From Streptomyces sp. TRM49041 (GTDB lineage Bacteria > Actinomycetota > Actinomycetes > Streptomycetales > Streptomycetaceae): a stretch of DNA of 64,000 bases. This document shows, in pieces, positions 1 through 8,214 of this stretch. The notes under the pieces are model-generated. The model saw only the letters and a program-made list of their open reading frames with translations, made no database searches and was not told where the DNA came from. Every line of letters starts with the position of its first letter. The first letter of the stretch is position 1. The stretch spans positions 57,951 through 121,950 of the forward strand of contig NZ_VSRY01000139.1 in the NCBI RefSeq assembly GCF_008271805.1. Reading direction: 5' to 3'. The position numbers and the translations under genes are program-made.

Positions 1-2
1 GG

Positions 3-1400
3 ACCGCCGCGCAGATCGGCCTGATCATCGTCGCCGTGGTCCTGGCCACCGTATCCGCCGTGGCGGGCGTGGACCGGGGTATCCGGCGGCTGTCCGAACT
101 GAACGTCGTCCTCGCCATCATCCTGATGCTCTACATGCTGTTCGTCGACAGCCCCATCCGGCTCCTCAACAGCCTCATCCTCAACATCGGCGACTACGTC
201 AGCCGCTTCCCGTCGATGACGCTGAACACCTTCGCCTACGACCAGCCGACCGACTGGCTCAACGCCTGGACGCTGTTCTTCTGGGCCTGGTGGGTCGCCT
301 GGGCACCGTTCGTCGGGCTCTTCCTGGCCAGGATCTCGCGCGGCCGCACCATCCGGCAGTTCGTGGCGGCGACGCTGGTCATCCCGTTCCTGTTCACTCT
401 GACCTTCCTGTCCGTCTTCGGCAACAGCGCGCTCGGCCTGGTGCGGGCCGGCAACGCCGAGTTCGGCGCAACCGCCGCGAACGCCCCCGAACAAGGCTTC
501 TACGAGCTGCTCGCCCAGTTCCCCGGAGCAACGTTCAGCGCCGGACTGGCCACCTTCGTCGGGTTGCTCCTCTATGTCACCTCGGCGGACTCCGGTGCGC
601 TGGTGATGAGCAACCTCAGCTCCCATCTGCGCACCCCACTGACCGACGCGCCCTCCTGGGTGCGCATCTTCTGGGCGGCGGCGACCGGACTGCTCACGCT
701 GGCCATGCTCCTCGTCGGTGGTGTGCAGGCGCTGACCAACGCGACGATCATCATGGGCCTGCCGTTCTCGTTCGTGATGTTCCTCATCATCTGGGGCCTG
801 TACAAGGCGCTGCGCATCGAACGGATGAGGGAGGACGCGCTGACCACCACCCTGCCGTCGTCGCTGTCGGGACGGACCATGAACCGCGGCCAGACCGCGG
901 AGTGGAACTGGCGGCGGCGCCTCGCGAGGGCGATGAGCTTCCCCACGAAGCGGGCCGCGACCAGGTTTCTGGACGAGGTATGCCGCCCGGCGTTCCAGGA
1001 CGTCGCGGCTGAGCTGAGCCGGCAGGGTGCGGAGGCATCGATCGTCGAGGGGGTGGACGAGGAGGTGGGCGTCCCACACATGGAACTGAGGGTTCCGATG
1101 GGGGGAACCGAGGTCTTCGTCTACCGCGTGTGGCCGGTGGAGGTGGCCACCCCGGGGTTCGCGATCCGAGCCGTCACGGAGCACGACACATATGTGCGTT
1201 TCGAGGTGCACCTGGCCGAGGGCAGCCAGGGCTACGACGTGATGGGCTACAGCAAGGAGCAGCTCATCGGCAACATCCTCGACCAGTACGAGCGGCACCT
1301 GGAGTTCCTGCGGCTGCACCGCGAGGCCACGGCCCGCTCTTCGCTGCCCGACCATCGGCCCGACACGGCCGAGGTGCACCTGCCCGAGAAGGACATCTGA
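3..1400 (+). CDS. BCCT-family transporter (betaine/choline type), 5' end outside window
   Basis: Secondary carrier of the betaine-choline-carnitine family, expected to import quaternary ammonium compounds across the cytoplasmic membrane by ion symport. The reading frame is open from the first bases, so the N-terminal helices lie upstream of the window. The visible part has at least six hydrophobic helices and the Trp-rich BCCT signature (FFWAWWVAWAPFVGLF), then a cytoplasmic C-terminal region of about 170 residues. That long tail is a feature of BetT-like members, where it takes part in osmotic sensing. The DUF485/symporter pair follows about 200 bases later and is probably a separate unit. 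The family is clear; the substrate is inferred only. Confidence 0.9.
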   Translation, partial: TAAQIGLIIVAVVLATVSAVAGVDRGIRRLSELNVVLAIILMLYMLFVDSPIRLLNSLILNIGDYVSRFPSMTLNTFAYDQPTDWLNAWTLFFWAWWVAWAPFVGLFLARISRGRTIRQFVAATLVIPFLFTLTFLSVFGNSALGLVRAGNAEFGATAANAPEQGFYELLAQFPGATFSAGLATFVGLLLYVTSADSGALVMSNLSSHLRTPLTDAPSWVRIFWAAATGLLTLAMLLVGGVQALTNATIIMGLPFSFVMFLIIWGLYKALRIERMREDALTTTLPSSLSGRTMNRGQTAEWNWRRRLARAMSFPTKRAATRFLDEVCRPAFQDVAAELSRQGAEASIVEGVDEEVGVPHMELRVPMGGTEVFVYRVWPVEVATPGFAIRAVTEHDTYVRFEVHLAEGSQGYDVMGYSKEQLIGNILDQYERHLEFLRLHREATARSSLPDHRPDTAEVHLPEKDI

Positions 1401-1600
1401 CGCCTGACAACCGTGCGGTCCGGACGCCGCCCCGGACCGCACAGGGTGCCGCGCCCGCTTGAGGTCGCACCATCCAGTGAGCGGAACGACCATCCAGTCC
1501 GTGGTACAACCCTGTACCACCGCTCTTACCGGCAAGTAACATGCGCGCACCAACCAGCCGCACTCGCCCGCCTCCCCCACGGCGGCAAGGAGCAACCTCC

Positions 1601-2113
1601 ATGTCGTACCACCAGCCCTTCCCGGATCCGCCCCCCACGCCCGGAGCCTGGAAGCCGGTCACTCACCCCTGGGACGCGCCCCCGCCGCAGCGTGAAGACC
1701 CGCTTGAGCCGCACTCGCCCCACGGCGACCTCGCCGCGCTCCGCTCCGGCTACCGCAGACTGCGCCGTGTCGCGACGCTCACCGCACTCGGGTATTTCAC
1801 CCTTTTCCTCCTCCTCGCCGCCTTCGCGCCCGGGCTGATGACCAGCCGGATCAGCGGCGGGCTCAACACCGGCCTGCTGCTGGGGCTCTGCCAGCTCCCC
1901 GTGGCTCTCGCGGCGATCGCCCTGTACGAACGCATCGCCCGCTCCCGCATCGACCCGCTCACCGCGTCCATCCGTGAACACACCGGTCGGGCCCCGCAGG
2001 AGACCCGCACGGCCCGGCCCCGCGGCGGCCCCTGGGCGGAGGCTCCCGGGCGGCCCCTCGGCCGGGGACAGTCACAGTGGCCCGGCGCGCCCACGGGAGG
2101 TGCGCGGTCATGA
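1601..2113 (+). CDS. DUF485 membrane protein, symporter partner
   Basis: Small membrane protein with two predicted helices (around residues 60-80 and 95-115) in the DUF485 pattern, flanked by a proline-rich N-terminus and an Arg/Gly/Pro-rich tail. DUF485 proteins are usually encoded directly before acetate- or monocarboxylate-type sodium/solute symporters and are thought to be accessory subunits; their mechanism is unknown. An upstream ATG at 1541 is in frame, but the AAGGAG at 1587-1592 fits the ATG at 1601. The stop codon overlaps the next gene's start (ATGA at 2110-2113), so the two are translationally coupled. Confidence 0.82.
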   Translation: MSYHQPFPDPPPTPGAWKPVTHPWDAPPPQREDPLEPHSPHGDLAALRSGYRRLRRVATLTALGYFTLFLLLAAFAPGLMTSRISGGLNTGLLLGLCQLPVALAAIALYERIARSRIDPLTASIREHTGRAPQETRTARPRGGPWAEAPGRPLGRGQSQWPGAPTGGARS

Positions 2114-3726
2114 CCGAGTTCAGCTCCCAGGCCCAGACCATGTCGCTGATCGCGTTCATCGCCGTCGTCACGGTCACGCTGCTGCTGTGTGTGATGACCG
2201 GACCCGACGACGAGGACCTGAGCGAGTACTACACCGGCTACCGCTCGTTGTCGCCTGTGCAGAGCGGTCTCGCCATCGCGGGTGACTACATCTCGGCCGG
2301 CACCGTGCTCGGCACCATCGGCATCATCGCGCTCCTCGGCTTCGACGGCGTCACGCTCGCCCTGAGCACGGTGCTCTCACTGGTCCTGATGATGTTCCTG
2401 CTCGCCGAGCCTCTGCGGAACGCCGGCCGGTTCACGCTCGGTGACGTCTTCACCCGCCGCGCCGCCGGTCCCGCCGTGCGGATCACCACGACCGCGGTCA
2501 CACTGACCGCGCTGCTGCCGCTGGTGATCTTCCAGCTCGCGGGCGCGGGCGACCTGCTCGCCGTCGTACTCGGTTTCCATTCCGACGGCTTCAAGTCCGG
2601 GGCGATCGTTTCCCTCGGCCTGCTGATGATCGTGTACGCGGCGATCGGCGGGATGAAGGGCACCGCGTTCATCCAGATCGTCAAGACCGTCGTCCTGCTC
2701 AGCGCGGCCACCGCCATCGCGGTGCTGGTGCTCAACCGGTTCGACTTCAGCCTGCCCGTGCTGCTGGACACCGCCCAACGCGGGAGCGGGGCGGGGGACG
2801 CGTATCTTGCATCCGGGCTGCAGTTCGCGGGCGACGATCTCGACATGATCGGAACACAGTTGACGATCGTGCTGGGCGCGGCGGTGCTGCCGCACATCAC
2901 GATGCGCATGTTCAGCTCGCGCAGCGCGGCGGCCGTGCGGCGCTCGATGTCCTGGGCGGTTTCGACCGTCGTCGTGACCTGCCTGCTGCTCACCGTGATC
3001 GGCTTCGGAGCGGCCGCGATCGTCGGGCACAAGGGGCTGGTCGCCGGTGACCCGCAGGGGCAGACCGCATTTCTGATGGTCACTCAGGCCGTACTCGGCA
3101 CGGACCCCGACACCATCGAGACGCTGCTGTTCACGGCCGTGGCCACAGCCATCTTCCTCACTCTGCTCGCCTCGGTCGCCGGGATCACCCTGGCCTGCGC
3201 CAACACCCTGGCGCACGATCTGATCGCGCACGGGTTGCGCAGGGCGGCCCCGAAGCACTCGACGGAGACGGCCATCGCGCGGGCCGCAGCGGCGGGCGTC
3301 GGTCTCCTCGCGATCGCTTTCGCGGCCGCTGCCCGGGACCTGAACCTTCAGGCGCTGCTCACACTTTCCTTCTGCGTCGGCGCGTCCGCGATCGCCCCGG
3401 CGCTCGTCTACAGCCTCTTCTGGCGCCGCTACACCCGTACGGGCCTGCTCGCCACCCTCATCGTGGGCACCGCCGCCTCGCTCATCCTGATGGCCGGCAG
3501 CAATCTGATGTCGGGATCACCGCAGTCCGTCTTCCCCGACCACGACTTCAACTGGTTCCCGTTCACCACGAGCGGCATCGTCTCCGTACCGCTCGGCTTC
3601 CTGGCCGGCTGGCTCGCCACGGTGCTCCACGACCGGGGCGCGGCGGATCAGCGCCGTCGTTACGAGGAGGTGGAACCGATCTTCCTGGCCGGCACGCCGA
3701 CCGGGGCGGACGGCACCCGGTCCTGA
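2110..3726 (+). CDS. Sodium/solute symporter, ActP/MctC-like
   Basis: Thirteen-helix-type carrier of the SSS family, 538 residues. The N-terminal segment (GPDDEDLSEYYTGYR, then AGDYISAGTVLG) and the later helices match the acetate/monocarboxylate branch (ActP, MctC), which takes up short organic acids with sodium or protons. The ATG at 2110 overlaps the DUF485 stop, which decides the start; an in-frame ATG at 2077 would run back into the upstream gene. The 3' end is followed by a small inverted repeat. The substrate is not proven. Given the many CoA-ligase genes 30 kb away, a short-chain acid is plausible but unlinked. Confidence 0.88.
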   Translation: MTEFSSQAQTMSLIAFIAVVTVTLLLCVMTGPDDEDLSEYYTGYRSLSPVQSGLAIAGDYISAGTVLGTIGIIALLGFDGVTLALSTVLSLVLMMFLLAEPLRNAGRFTLGDVFTRRAAGPAVRITTTAVTLTALLPLVIFQLAGAGDLLAVVLGFHSDGFKSGAIVSLGLLMIVYAAIGGMKGTAFIQIVKTVVLLSAATAIAVLVLNRFDFSLPVLLDTAQRGSGAGDAYLASGLQFAGDDLDMIGTQLTIVLGAAVLPHITMRMFSSRSAAAVRRSMSWAVSTVVVTCLLLTVIGFGAAAIVGHKGLVAGDPQGQTAFLMVTQAVLGTDPDTIETLLFTAVATAIFLTLLASVAGITLACANTLAHDLIAHGLRRAAPKHSTETAIARAAAAGVGLLAIAFAAAARDLNLQALLTLSFCVGASAIAPALVYSLFWRRYTRTGLLATLIVGTAASLILMAGSNLMSGSPQSVFPDHDFNWFPFTTSGIVSVPLGFLAGWLATVLHDRGAADQRRRYEEVEPIFLAGTPTGADGTRS

Positions 3727-3755
3727 CCGCGGCGAGCCGAGGCAGTCGGCCGGTA

Positions 3756-3771
3756 CGCCAGGGGCCTGGCG
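3756..3771 (+). terminator. Small inverted repeat after symporter gene
   Basis: Six-base arms CGCCAG / CTGGCG with a four-base loop lie about 30 bases after the symporter stop. There is no U-tract, as is common in Streptomyces. Weak terminator candidate. Confidence 0.35.
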
Positions 3772-3817
3772 GCGGGGGTCGGCGGCTGAACGGGGGATGT
3801 CAGTGGAGGCGTTTAAC

Positions 3818-4192
3818 GTGACGGGCATGATCGATGCCGAGGTGGTCCGCCGTGTCGCGATGTCCTTCCCCGAGACGGTGGAGAAGGAGGCGTGGGGCAT
3901 GCCCACGTTCCGCGTGGCCGGGAAGATGTACCTGACGATTCCCGATGACGAGACGTCCATTGCGGTGCGCTGCCCCAGACAGGAGCGCGGAGAGCTGATC
4001 GCCGCCGAGCCGGAGAAGTTCTGGGTCCCGCCGCACGAGGCGAGTTCCGCGTGGGTCAGGGTACGGCTCGGTGCTCTGGAAGACCTTGACGAGCTGCGCG
4101 ACATCGTCGTGGACTCGTGGCGGCAGGCGGCGCCGGACAGGTTGACCGAGAAGTACCCCGGCCTGCGCCCTGGCGCGGCGCCCGGCGAGTGA
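3818..4192 (+). CDS. MmcQ/YjbR-family protein
   Basis: About 124 residues with the YjbR/MmcQ pattern: an N-terminal helix, a PETVEKEAWGMPTFRVAGKM segment, then a mixed strand/helix region ending in a Trp-rich helix. The fold resembles the DNA-binding CyaY-like superfamily, and members are often called DNA-binding proteins, but no cellular role is established. Three starts are possible (ATG 3797, GTG 3818, ATG 3827). GGAGG at 3805-3809 gives a 9-base spacing to the GTG, so that is preferred. The gene stands alone between the symporter and a convergent Sua5-type gene. Nothing shows how it is controlled. Confidence 0.75.
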   Translation: MTGMIDAEVVRRVAMSFPETVEKEAWGMPTFRVAGKMYLTIPDDETSIAVRCPRQERGELIAAEPEKFWVPPHEASSAWVRVRLGALEDLDELRDIVVDSWRQAAPDRLTEKYPGLRPGAAPGE

Positions 4193-4343
4193 CCGCGCGA
4201 CGGCACTCGCTCAGCGGCGTGGCGGCGCACTGCTCGCACGGCAGCCCCTTCCTGGTGCCCGGTGCAGTGCCCAGGCTCGACAGCCGTCCGTCGGGGCGGG
4301 CCCGCGCAGGGGACATCCAGGGGGAGCGTGCCCTTGGGAGTGG

Positions 4344-4964
4344 CTATTCGAACCGTGCCGTGTCGCCGGCCCCGCGGCGGACGATCTCGGGCTCGCCACC
4401 TGAGAAGTCGATCACGGTGGTCGGCACGGTCCCGCAGTCGCCCGAGTCGACCACCGCGTCGAGGACGTGGTCGAGCCGCTCCTTGATCTCCCAGCCCTGT
4501 GTCATGGGCTCCTTCTCGCCGGGCAGCAGCAGCGTGCTCGACACCAGCGGCTCACCGAGCTCGGTGAGTAGTGCCCGGGTCACCACGTGGTCGGGAATCC
4601 GCACCCCCACGGTCTTCTTCTTCGGGTGCTGCAGCTGGCGCGGCACCTCCTTCGTCGCGGGGAGGATGAACGTGTAGCGGCCGGGCGTGGCCGCCTTGAG
4701 CGCCCGGAACACATCGTTGTCGACATGTACGAACTGCCCGAGCTGGGCGAAGTTCTCGCAGACGAGGGTGAAGTGGTGCCGGTCGTCGAGGTCTCGGATC
4801 GTACGGATCCGTCCCAGGGCCTCGCGGTTTCCCAGTCGGCAGCCGAGCGCGTAGCAGGAGTCCGTCGGGTAGGCGACGAGCGCGCCGGAGCGGATGCTGT
4901 CGGCCACGTTGCCGATGGCGCGTCGCTGGGGGTGGTCGGGGTGCACATCGAAGTACTTCGCCAT
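4344..4964 (-). CDS. Sua5/YciO/YrdC-family protein (threonylcarbamoyl-AMP synthase-like)
   Basis: A 206-residue single-domain YrdC-fold protein. The segment ALVAYPTDSCYALGC is the signature substrate-binding loop, and KKTVGVRIPDH followed by STLLLPGE is typical of the YciO branch. True Sua5/TsaC makes threonylcarbamoyl-AMP from threonine, bicarbonate and ATP for tRNA t6A. YciO paralogues share the fold, but their role is less certain. At this length it lacks the C-terminal Sua5 domain of the longer actinobacterial enzyme, so it is probably the extra YciO-type copy rather than the essential one. It converges with the YjbR gene. Confidence 0.82.
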   Translation of the reverse strand: MAKYFDVHPDHPQRRAIGNVADSIRSGALVAYPTDSCYALGCRLGNREALGRIRTIRDLDDRHHFTLVCENFAQLGQFVHVDNDVFRALKAATPGRYTFILPATKEVPRQLQHPKKKTVGVRIPDHVVTRALLTELGEPLVSSTLLLPGEKEPMTQGWEIKERLDHVLDAVVDSGDCGTVPTTVIDFSGGEPEIVRRGAGDTARFE

Positions 4965-5313
4965 CCGCCGAGCCTACGCCCAGTGTCGACGACAGGTGCC
5001 CCTCCTGCCCGTTCCGTCACTCTCACGTCCGGCCCGCCACCCGCCGGTACGTCACCCGGCTGCGGTCCCTGTCTGAGCGCAGCAGGCCGCCACCCCATGG
5101 CCGGTGACGGGCACGATCCGGCGGCGGAAGCACGCGGGAGATCACAGTGAACGCACGAAACCCCGGGTAGGTGCCGTCGCTGTTGACGAGCGGTCCGCCC
5201 GGTCGGCTGCAGACAGCCCGAGTTGTTGGGCCGGCGGGGTGTGCAGGAATGCGGGCCGGGGTGTGATCGTTGATTTCTGGAGTATCCATCGACGACGTAA
5301 GGATCGACTACCC
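4965..5313. other. Intergenic region upstream of aldo-keto reductase
   Basis: 349 bases between the divergently transcribed Sua5-like gene and the reductase. Frames remain open into the reductase ORF, but codon usage there is not gene-like. A TTGACG at 5183-5188 could be a -35 element but has no good -10 at proper spacing. No RNA gene or convincing operator was seen. Confidence 0.4.
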
Positions 5314-6147
5314 GTGAGCAAGGTCCCCTCCATCATCCTCAACAACGGTGTCACCATGCCGCAGCTCGGCTTCGGAGTCTGGCAGGTGCCGGACGACGAG
5401 GCGGCCGGTGCGGTGGGTGCCGCTCTGGAAGCCGGTTACCGGAGTGTCGACACCGCTGCCGTGTACGAGAACGAGCGGGGTACCGGACAGGCCATCACCG
5501 CGTCCGGGATCGGCCGTGAGGAGTTGTTCGTCACCACCAAGCTCTGGAACAGCGACCAGGGCTACGACTCGACGCTGCGCGCCTTCGACGCCTCGCTGGT
5601 GCGGCTGGGGCTCGACTACGTCGATCTCTACCTGATCCACTGGCCGGTGCCGCGGCTTGACGCGTACATCGACACGTACAAGGCGTTCGAGAAGATCCTC
5701 GCCGACGGACGTGCCCGTGCCATCGGCGTGTCCAACTTCCTGCCCGAGCACCTGGAGCGGCTCGTCGACGCCACCTCCGTCGTGCCGGCCGTCAACCAGA
5801 TCGAGCTGCACCCCCAGCTCGCCCAGGCCGATTCCCGTGCCTTCCACGCCCGCCACGACATCGCCACCGAGGCATGGTCGCCGCTCGGGCAGGGGAAGGG
5901 CCTGCTGGAGGTGCCGGCCGTCGTGGCCGTCGCCCGCAAGCACGGCCGTACCCCCGCGCAGGCGGTTCTGCGCTGGCACCTTCAGCTCGGGAACGTGGTC
6001 ATCCCCAAGTCCGTGACCCCGTCGCGGATCCGGGAGAACATCGAGGTCTTCGACTTCGAGCTCGACGCCGAGGACATGGCCGCGTTCGCGGCCCTCGACG
6101 AGGGTCGGCGGATCGGCCCCGACCCGACGGTCTTCGGGTCTCGCTGA
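5314..6147 (+). CDS. Aldo/keto reductase
   Basis: 277-residue NADPH-dependent aldo-keto reductase of the 2,5-diketo-gluconate/prostaglandin-F-synthase type, a soluble TIM barrel reducing carbonyls to alcohols. The full catalytic tetrad is visible: Asp46 and Tyr51 (SVDTAAVYENE), Lys76 (VTTKLW) and His109 (LIHWP). The cofactor-binding segment VIPKSVTPSRIRENI lies near the C-terminus. A much earlier in-frame ATG exists, but the GTG at 5314 follows GTAAGG at 5297-5302 and begins right where family homology begins. It appears monocistronic. The substrate cannot be inferred from context. Confidence 0.92.
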   Translation: MSKVPSIILNNGVTMPQLGFGVWQVPDDEAAGAVGAALEAGYRSVDTAAVYENERGTGQAITASGIGREELFVTTKLWNSDQGYDSTLRAFDASLVRLGLDYVDLYLIHWPVPRLDAYIDTYKAFEKILADGRARAIGVSNFLPEHLERLVDATSVVPAVNQIELHPQLAQADSRAFHARHDIATEAWSPLGQGKGLLEVPAVVAVARKHGRTPAQAVLRWHLQLGNVVIPKSVTPSRIRENIEVFDFELDAEDMAAFAALDEGRRIGPDPTVFGSR

Positions 6148-6195
6148 GACCCCTCCCCCGGCGGCGATGGACGCGATACGGCGCGTGCGGTGGGC

Positions 6196-6209
6196 CGTGC
6201 GGCCGCACG
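6196..6209. repeat. Perfect 14-base palindrome upstream of haloperoxidase
   Basis: CGTGCGGCCGCACG reads identically on both strands, about 210 bases before the haloperoxidase start and 50 bases after the reductase stop. It could be a cruciform-type terminator or a chance GC-rich palindrome. Confidence 0.35.
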
Positions 6210-6419
6210 CCGACTCACCCAGGCGGGCGGCGGCCTTCAGATCAGGGGCATACGGAGGGCGATGTCCCGTATGTGGAGGTTTCCGTGAGTGCGCGTGGCG
6301 TGCAACATCCTGGGCGGAACGTGAGTCTTACTGAGTGAGGGGGAGCGGTCCGCGCCCCCACGGCACGTACTTCGCACCATGCCGTTTCGCATCTCGCGAA
6401 TCCACGGGGGGATTCACGC

Positions 6420-7916
6420 ATGGCTGATCGTCGTTTCGCCGCACGGGACGCACGTGTCCGGGCCGCCGAGGCCCAGTTCCAGCGGCCTGCTCCGCTCCAC
6501 ATCGCCAACGGTGAGGAAACGGACCACCCGCTCTTCGCCACGTACTCCAAGGGCCTGCCCCACAACAAGTACGGTGAGGTGGAGCCGGGCGCGTACCGGC
6601 TGCTGCGACGGGCGCTGGCCACCGGCAGCCACGAGGACTTCGAGCGGATTCCGCTCGGGGACACACGTAAGCTCGTCAACCCGCAGGCCGGGCTCTCCTT
6701 CGACCCGCAGGGACCGGACGCCCAGGCCCTCACCATGCCGCCGGCACCGCGCATCGACAGCGCGGAGGTCTCCGCCGAGGCCGTCGAGCTGTACTGGATG
6801 GCGCTCTGCCGGGACGTACTGTTCACCCGGTTCGGTGACAGCGAGCCGGTCGCCGAGGCGGCTTCGGAACTGAGCCGGATGTCGGACTTCCGCGGGCCCG
6901 GGCAGGGCGGGCAGGTGACGCCGGAGACGCTGTTCCGCGGGAACACCCGTGGGGACCTGGCGGGGCCGTATCTGTCTCAGTTCCTGCTCAAGGACATCCC
7001 GTACGGCACGCTGCTCGTCCCGCAGCTCCAGGACACCCTGGTCCGACCGATGGACCACCTGACCACCTGGGGTGACTGGCTGGAAGTACAGAACGGCTCC
7101 GAACCGGACCCCGACGAGCGTGACCTCACCACCCGCCGGTACCTCCAGAGCCCGCGCGACCTGGCACACTACGTGCACTTCGACGCGCTGTACCAGGCGT
7201 ACCTCAACGCGGCGCTCATCCTGCTCGGCAGCGACGCGCCGACGGACCCGGGCAACCCGTACGCCTTCTCGGGCAACCAGACCGGCTTCGGTACGTACGG
7301 CGGGCCGCACCTCCTGTCGCTGGTCACCGAGGTGGCGACACGTGCCCTCAAGGCCGTCTGGTTCCAGAAGTGGTACGTGCACCGGCGGCTGCGCCCGGAG
7401 GAGTTCGGCGGCCGCGTCCATCTGCAGCTGCGCGGCCGGCGCGAGTACCCGATCGACCGCGAGGTGCTGGACTCGGTGGCGGTGAAGCGGGTCTTCGAGA
7501 AGTACGGCAGCCACCTGCTGCCGCAGGCGTTCCCGGAAGGCAGCCCGACGCACCCGGCGTACGGCGCGGGACACGCCACCGTGGCGGTGGCCTGCGTGAC
7601 GATCCTCAAGGCGTGGTTCGACGTGTCGCACGTCCTGCGCGACCCTGTCGTGCCCACGACGGACGGCACCGCCCTCGAGCCGTACACCGGGCCCGACGCC
7701 GGCCGGCTGACCGTGGGCGGCGAGCTCGACAAGGTCGCCTCCAACATCGCCATCGGCCGCAGCATGGCGGGCGTGCACTGGCGGACGGACTACACGCAGG
7801 CCGTACGGCTCGGTGAGGACATCGCCATCGGCCTGCTGCGGGAGGCGAAGGAGTCCACGCTGGAGGACGCGGAGTTCACGCTCAGCCGCTTCGACGGCAC
7901 GACGATGTCCATCTGA
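6420..7916 (+). CDS. Vanadium-dependent haloperoxidase, red-algal bromoperoxidase type (cytosolic)
   Basis: 498-residue PAP2-superfamily enzyme expected to use vanadate and H2O2 to oxidise halides to hypohalous acid. Motif 1 is K317-x7-R325-P (KWYVHRRLRPEEF), with the longer spacing typical of Corallina bromoperoxidases. Motif 2 is EGSPTHPAYGAGHAT with acid-base His385. Motif 3 is R447-x5-H453 (GRSMAGVHWR), where the His would bind vanadium. The Ser usual before Gly-His is Ala383 here. There is no signal peptide or membrane helix, so it should act in the cytosol, unlike its secreted neighbour. A GGGGGG run before the ATG serves as RBS. A strong hairpin follows the stop, so it is probably its own transcript. 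Acid phosphatase activity is the main alternative. Confidence 0.85.
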   Translation: MADRRFAARDARVRAAEAQFQRPAPLHIANGEETDHPLFATYSKGLPHNKYGEVEPGAYRLLRRALATGSHEDFERIPLGDTRKLVNPQAGLSFDPQGPDAQALTMPPAPRIDSAEVSAEAVELYWMALCRDVLFTRFGDSEPVAEAASELSRMSDFRGPGQGGQVTPETLFRGNTRGDLAGPYLSQFLLKDIPYGTLLVPQLQDTLVRPMDHLTTWGDWLEVQNGSEPDPDERDLTTRRYLQSPRDLAHYVHFDALYQAYLNAALILLGSDAPTDPGNPYAFSGNQTGFGTYGGPHLLSLVTEVATRALKAVWFQKWYVHRRLRPEEFGGRVHLQLRGRREYPIDREVLDSVAVKRVFEKYGSHLLPQAFPEGSPTHPAYGAGHATVAVACVTILKAWFDVSHVLRDPVVPTTDGTALEPYTGPDAGRLTVGGELDKVASNIAIGRSMAGVHWRTDYTQAVRLGEDIAIGLLREAKESTLEDAEFTLSRFDGTTMSI

Positions 7917-7924
7917 CGCCGCCC

Positions 7925-7949
7925 GGCCGGGCCCCGCGCGGGCCCGGCC
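7925..7949 (+). terminator. GC-rich hairpin after haloperoxidase gene
   Basis: Perfect 10-bp stem GGCCGGGCCC / GGGCCCGGCC with a five-base loop, nine bases after the stop codon. It is a factor-independent-type terminator without U-tract and separates the two haloperoxidase genes. Confidence 0.75.
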
Positions 7950-8214
7950 CCCGGCGACCGTCGACCCACCCGCCAGAGCGGCCGGCCCGGACCTGTGCAC
8001 GCAGGCACGGGCCGCCCGGGCCGGGCCGCGGCCGCTCGGTCGAGGCGCATCGCGTTCCAGTGTTGCCGCCCACGGCGAGGTGCGTTGCCGTTCGCCTCGC
8101 GCTCTGTCGCCGTGCGACTGACAAAGTCTGTCCCGCACGTTGGCTGATCTCCAGCGCTCGCCGTGACGCTTCGAGTGCCTGTTCCACGTCGGACTGTTCT
8201 GGAGGCTGAACCAC

